In this document: one piece after another, positions 34,152 to 36,536 of the stretch
Numbering within the stretch: the stretch's first letter is position 1
Layout of the letters: every line of letters starts with the position of its first letter
NCBI GenBank assembly: GCA_016987375.1
Contig: PJRA01000403.1
Location: 344,071 to 380,606, forward strand
Source of the DNA: Brachionus koreanus
Lineage: Eukaryota > Rotifera > Eurotatoria > Ploima > Brachionidae
Reading direction: 5' to 3'
Length of the DNA stretch: 36,536 nucleotides
Notes under the pieces: model-generated
Seen by the model: only the letters and a program-made list of their open reading frames with translations
What the model was told of the DNA's origin: nothing
Databases searched by the model: none
Position numbers and translations under genes: made by a program

Positions 34152-35180
34152 ATGGTAAATTAGAAAAAAATCAGTGTTTCAAATTTATTATTTGTTTTTT
34201 ATTAGAAACCAATTTTGTTACAAGGACACGAAAGATCTATTACTCAGATTAAATACAATCGAGAAGGAGACTTGTTATTTTCTTCAGCTAAAGATAAAAA
34301 ACCTAATGTATGGTTTTCAATAAACGGTGAACGCTTGGGAACTTACAATGGGCATAACGGTGCCGTATGGTGCATAGATATTGACTGGGATACTGTTAAC
34401 TTTATGTCGGGATCAGCCGACAACACCTGCAAAATATGGGATGCTCGAACTGGCCAAGTTAAAAATAATTTTGAGACAAAAAATCCAGTTCGTTCATGCG
34501 GTTTTTCATACAGCGGCAATTTGGCCATGTATACCACTGATAGCACTCTTAGAGAAAACTGCTATATAATTGTTCGTGATTTGCGTTTGTCAGAACAAGA
34601 TAGTCCGGTACATTTGATAGATGTTACTGCTTTGAAATTTCCAAAAATTACAAGCTCAATCTGGGGCTCTTTGGAAGATACTTTGATTACCGGTCACGAA
34701 AGTGGAGAAATTATGCTATGGGATTTTAGAAAAACTTTAAACGAACCAAGTTATAAAACTCGACCTCATACAAAACAAGTTATGGACCTTCAAAAGGACA
34801 AAGATAGCACATGTGTTATTTCGGCAGCTAAAGATTTTAATTCTAAATTGTTTGATTTAGAAAATTTAAAAGAATTAAAATGTTATAAAACAGAAAAACC
34901 AGTTAACTCAGCTGCAATCTCACCAATAAAGGATCATGTGTTAATAGGCGGTGGACAGGAAGCCGTTGATGCAGCTTTATACAGCAAATCGGGAAAATTC
35001 GAAGCGTGTTTTTATCACTTAATTTTTGAAGAAGAATTTGCCAAAGTAAGAGATCATTTCGGTCCAATTAACTATGTCGCTTTTCATCCGGATGGTAAAA
35101 GTTACAGCAGTGCTGGAGAGGACGGTTTTGTCAGAGTACACTATTTTGATCAAAGCTATTTCGACTACGATGTTTTATAA
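34152..35180 (+). CDS. EIF3I: Eukaryotic translation initiation factor 3 subunit I
   Basis: eIF3i is a WD40 beta-propeller subunit of the eIF3 complex that helps load mRNA on the 40S ribosome. The coding part is the ATG alone at 34152-34154, a 51-bp intron (GTAAAT ... TTATTAG), then 34206-35180. Together they give MKPILLQGHERSITQIKYN, matching the conserved start of the family, and 325 residues, exactly the human length. WD40 signatures can be read in order: LFSSAKDKKPNVW, GHNGAVWCIDIDWD, GSADNTCKIWD, CGFSYSGN, GHESGEIMLWDFRK, ISAAKDFNSKLFD, the family-specific GGGQEAVD, and FGPINYVAFHPDGKSYSSAGEDGFVRVHYFD. Exon 2 alone lacks an ATG at its true start, which supports the split initiator. It stops at TAA, with AATAAA 25 bp downstream. 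The CAG at 34117 may be a splice or trans-splice acceptor for the 5' UTR. Confidence 0.95.
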
Positions 35181-35204
35181 TTAAAATTTTAAAAATATTT
35201 TACA

Positions 35205-35210
35205 AATAAA
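35205..35210 (+). promoter_or_regulatory. Polyadenylation signal for eIF3i
   Basis: AATAAA begins 25 bp after the eIF3i stop codon, in a T/A-rich 3' flank. Position makes it the likely signal. Confidence 0.6.
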
Positions 35211-35424
35211 TGATTATCTTAGAAAAAAATATTTTATTTTTTAAACTAATAAACTTTTTTTTTTCAAAACCATAGATAGAGCTTTATTCTTTTTTTTCCT
35301 AGTATTTATTTATTTAATAATGATTCTAAAATATAAAATTTTGTCAAAGCATATATTCTGTTTTAAAAGACATTGAACTAATACTTTAAAATAACTTATT
35401 ACTTAATAACTTATTATTCTTCTT
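35211..35424. other. AT-rich 3' flank, nothing seen
   Basis: Short spacer between eIF3i and the LINE fragment; no feature recognised. Confidence 0.5.
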
Positions 35425-35570
35425 GCTTGAGATTGATCAGACAGCTACTTCATATTCAAGATTTAGCCTTACAAGTGTGCGATATACAGTCTTGAAAGTC
35501 TCGATACTTGAGGATTCTTATCAATTTCCCCAAGTATCACGGTTTTTTGTTTGGATATTAATTTGGGCCG
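35425..35570 (-). pseudogene. LINE reverse-transcriptase fragment
   Basis: On the minus strand the words ILG, then after a frameshift LIRILKYRDF, then after another shift KTVYRTLVRLNLEYEVAV, occur in order. They match the LGxIxRxFKYxD ... LYKTLVRPHLEYAVQVW region of CR1/Jockey-type LINEs. A TGA replaces the following Trp. Only this short piece of the RT domain survives, between plain AT-rich DNA. Confidence 0.65.
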
Positions 35571-35884
35571 AGAAATTAAATAAGGAAAAATTTAATAATG
35601 CTATTTTCTAAAAATTTATTTAGAAACTTAAATATTTTTTAATTTTCATTTATTCTTTGAATCTGCTTAGTTTCGACAAGTGCTATTTCAACAGATTAAT
35701 TTGGACTGGTAACATTCAACAGATACTAGTTATAATTTCGACTTAACTTGTTTCGGCAATAGTAAAAGTTATAAAAAAAAATATTTATTACACATAAAAT
35801 TACTCATTCAATTTATATTTAATTCTCGTTTAATTCATTTCTTTTTAAATTCTATTAAAAATGACATAAATTTACAAAAAAACA

Positions 35885-36247
35885 ATACATTTTCAAAACT
35901 ATAGTTTTCAGTGTTAAATTTTTCCAGTTTTAGAGCATCAATTAAGCAAAGAAGATGTAGATGGCTCTTAATAGTTAAATGCAGAGCATGATGCCAACCT
36001 TCCAAGTTATTATTAGTTCTTGGTATGCCTTGTATTGTATGGCTATGACGATTCCACATAGAAATCTCGAGCCTAGGATCTTTGCGCTTTGCATTTCTAC
36101 CTCTCCCCATATTCCTATATAAAACTCTTCAAAATAATTATATACTTTTGTTAAATTACTAGGAAACGATTTCTTTAGCATCAAAAAAGTTTCATCCATA
36201 AAATTTTCAACTTTAATAATACAAATTGCAAATTGTTTTTTTGACAC
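35885..36247 (-). pseudogene. MULE-type transposase fragment, frameshifted
   Basis: Two overlapping minus-strand frames carry successive parts of one domain. The upstream frame (36247 to about 36100) ends with VYNYFEEFYIGIWG. The second (about 36110 to 35885) continues with GRGRNAKRKDPRLEISMWN, then IPRTNNNLEGWHHAL and LLCLIDALKLEK. The order Y-(F/I)-G-R...P...I..WN, PRTNN-x-x-EGWH and LI-x-x-L is characteristic of the C-terminal part of Mutator-like (MULE/FLYWCH-associated) transposases of animals. The catalytic D-D-E part is not present, and a frameshift near 36105 separates the halves, so it is dead. It may come from the same family as the SWIM-like relic at 14969-15148. Confidence 0.7.
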
Positions 36248-36413
36248 GTCGAATTTATTGTGTCTAAATAATACACTTTGAAAATGTGTCTGATTAATCT
36301 TTATCTAAATAATTTGAGGTAAACCTCAGGCCACACAGAATGGAACTAAGTCCTTCTTTTCATCCTAGCGATTGAAAAAATGAATATAAAAAAAAAAGTA
36401 CAAATTTGAGTAA

Positions 36414-36437
36414 AATAATAATAATAATAATAATAAT
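36414..36437 (+). repeat. (AAT)8 microsatellite
   Basis: Eight AAT units, followed by TTAATATTCTACGGTCAAG, which loosely recalls the (AAT)n-CTACGGCAAG start of the element at 25439. The window ends 99 bp later. Confidence 0.85.
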
Positions 36438-36456
36438 AGTTAATATTCTACGGTCA

Positions 36457-36475
36457 AGTTTAGTTTAACTAAACT
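36457..36475. repeat. 9-bp palindrome
   Basis: AGTTTAGTT-T-AACTAAACT is a perfect inverted repeat with a single-base centre, just inside the right end of the window. It could be a terminal or subterminal repeat of an element that continues beyond the window. Confidence 0.5.
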
Positions 36476-36536
36476 GACAAAGCAGGAAGACTAACGTAAT
36501 CCCGCTATAGTAGACTTTTCGTTTTTTTTGTTTCTA

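Noticed and set aside
34343..34569. Frames on both strands inside eIF3i
   Set aside because: Shadows of the WD40 coding frame.

Overview
The window is nuclear DNA from a small-genome invertebrate animal. The evidence is animal gene families (neurofibromin, alpha-tubulin, CaM kinase I, eIF3i), very AT-rich spacers, and mostly tiny spliceosomal introns (about 50-105 bp) with GT...AG ends. The closest animal group cannot be fixed from sequence alone. A rotifer or another AT-rich spiralian would fit the short introns, Asn/Ser-rich proteins and mix of mobile-element relics, but this is inference. No prokaryotic operon, CRISPR array or defence island is present.

Layout. Positions 1-320 are a GC-rich GGCCGGCC satellite-like array, quite unlike the rest. 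Positions 1158-11866 (minus) hold a complete neurofibromin (NF1) gene of 2,950 codons in only two coding exons; its one 1,856-bp intron contains inverted and direct repeats. A repeat-rich spacer with a 685-base N gap follows. The far side of the gap looks like the end of an LTR and is followed by a decayed SWIM-type zinc-finger fragment. Positions 15583-16935 (minus) are an intronless, divergent alpha-tubulin without the Lys40 acetylation site. Positions 19279-20241 (minus) are a two-exon gene of unknown function with a GKPGGGAP motif. Positions 24520-24744 (plus) encode a 74-residue two-EF-hand protein. Positions 25439-26850 are a nest of mobile elements: a GC-cored inverted-repeat element, a TTAA-flanked piggyBac-like MITE, and a broken LINE reverse transcriptase. 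Positions 28037-29763 (minus) are a CaM kinase I gene in nine exons, including a 16-nt micro-exon. Positions 34152-35180 (plus) encode eIF3i, whose first coding exon is only the ATG. The right end holds another LINE scrap, a frameshifted MULE-type transposase fragment and an (AAT)8 tract.

The genes are unrelated housekeeping or signalling genes on both strands and do not form a pathway. Neurofibromin (Ras-GAP), CaMKI and the EF-hand protein all belong broadly to signalling, but nothing indicates coordinated regulation. The least expected features are the nearly intronless NF1, the GC-rich array, the unusual tubulin, the extreme exon structures and the layered transposon debris. I found no clearly new multi-gene system.
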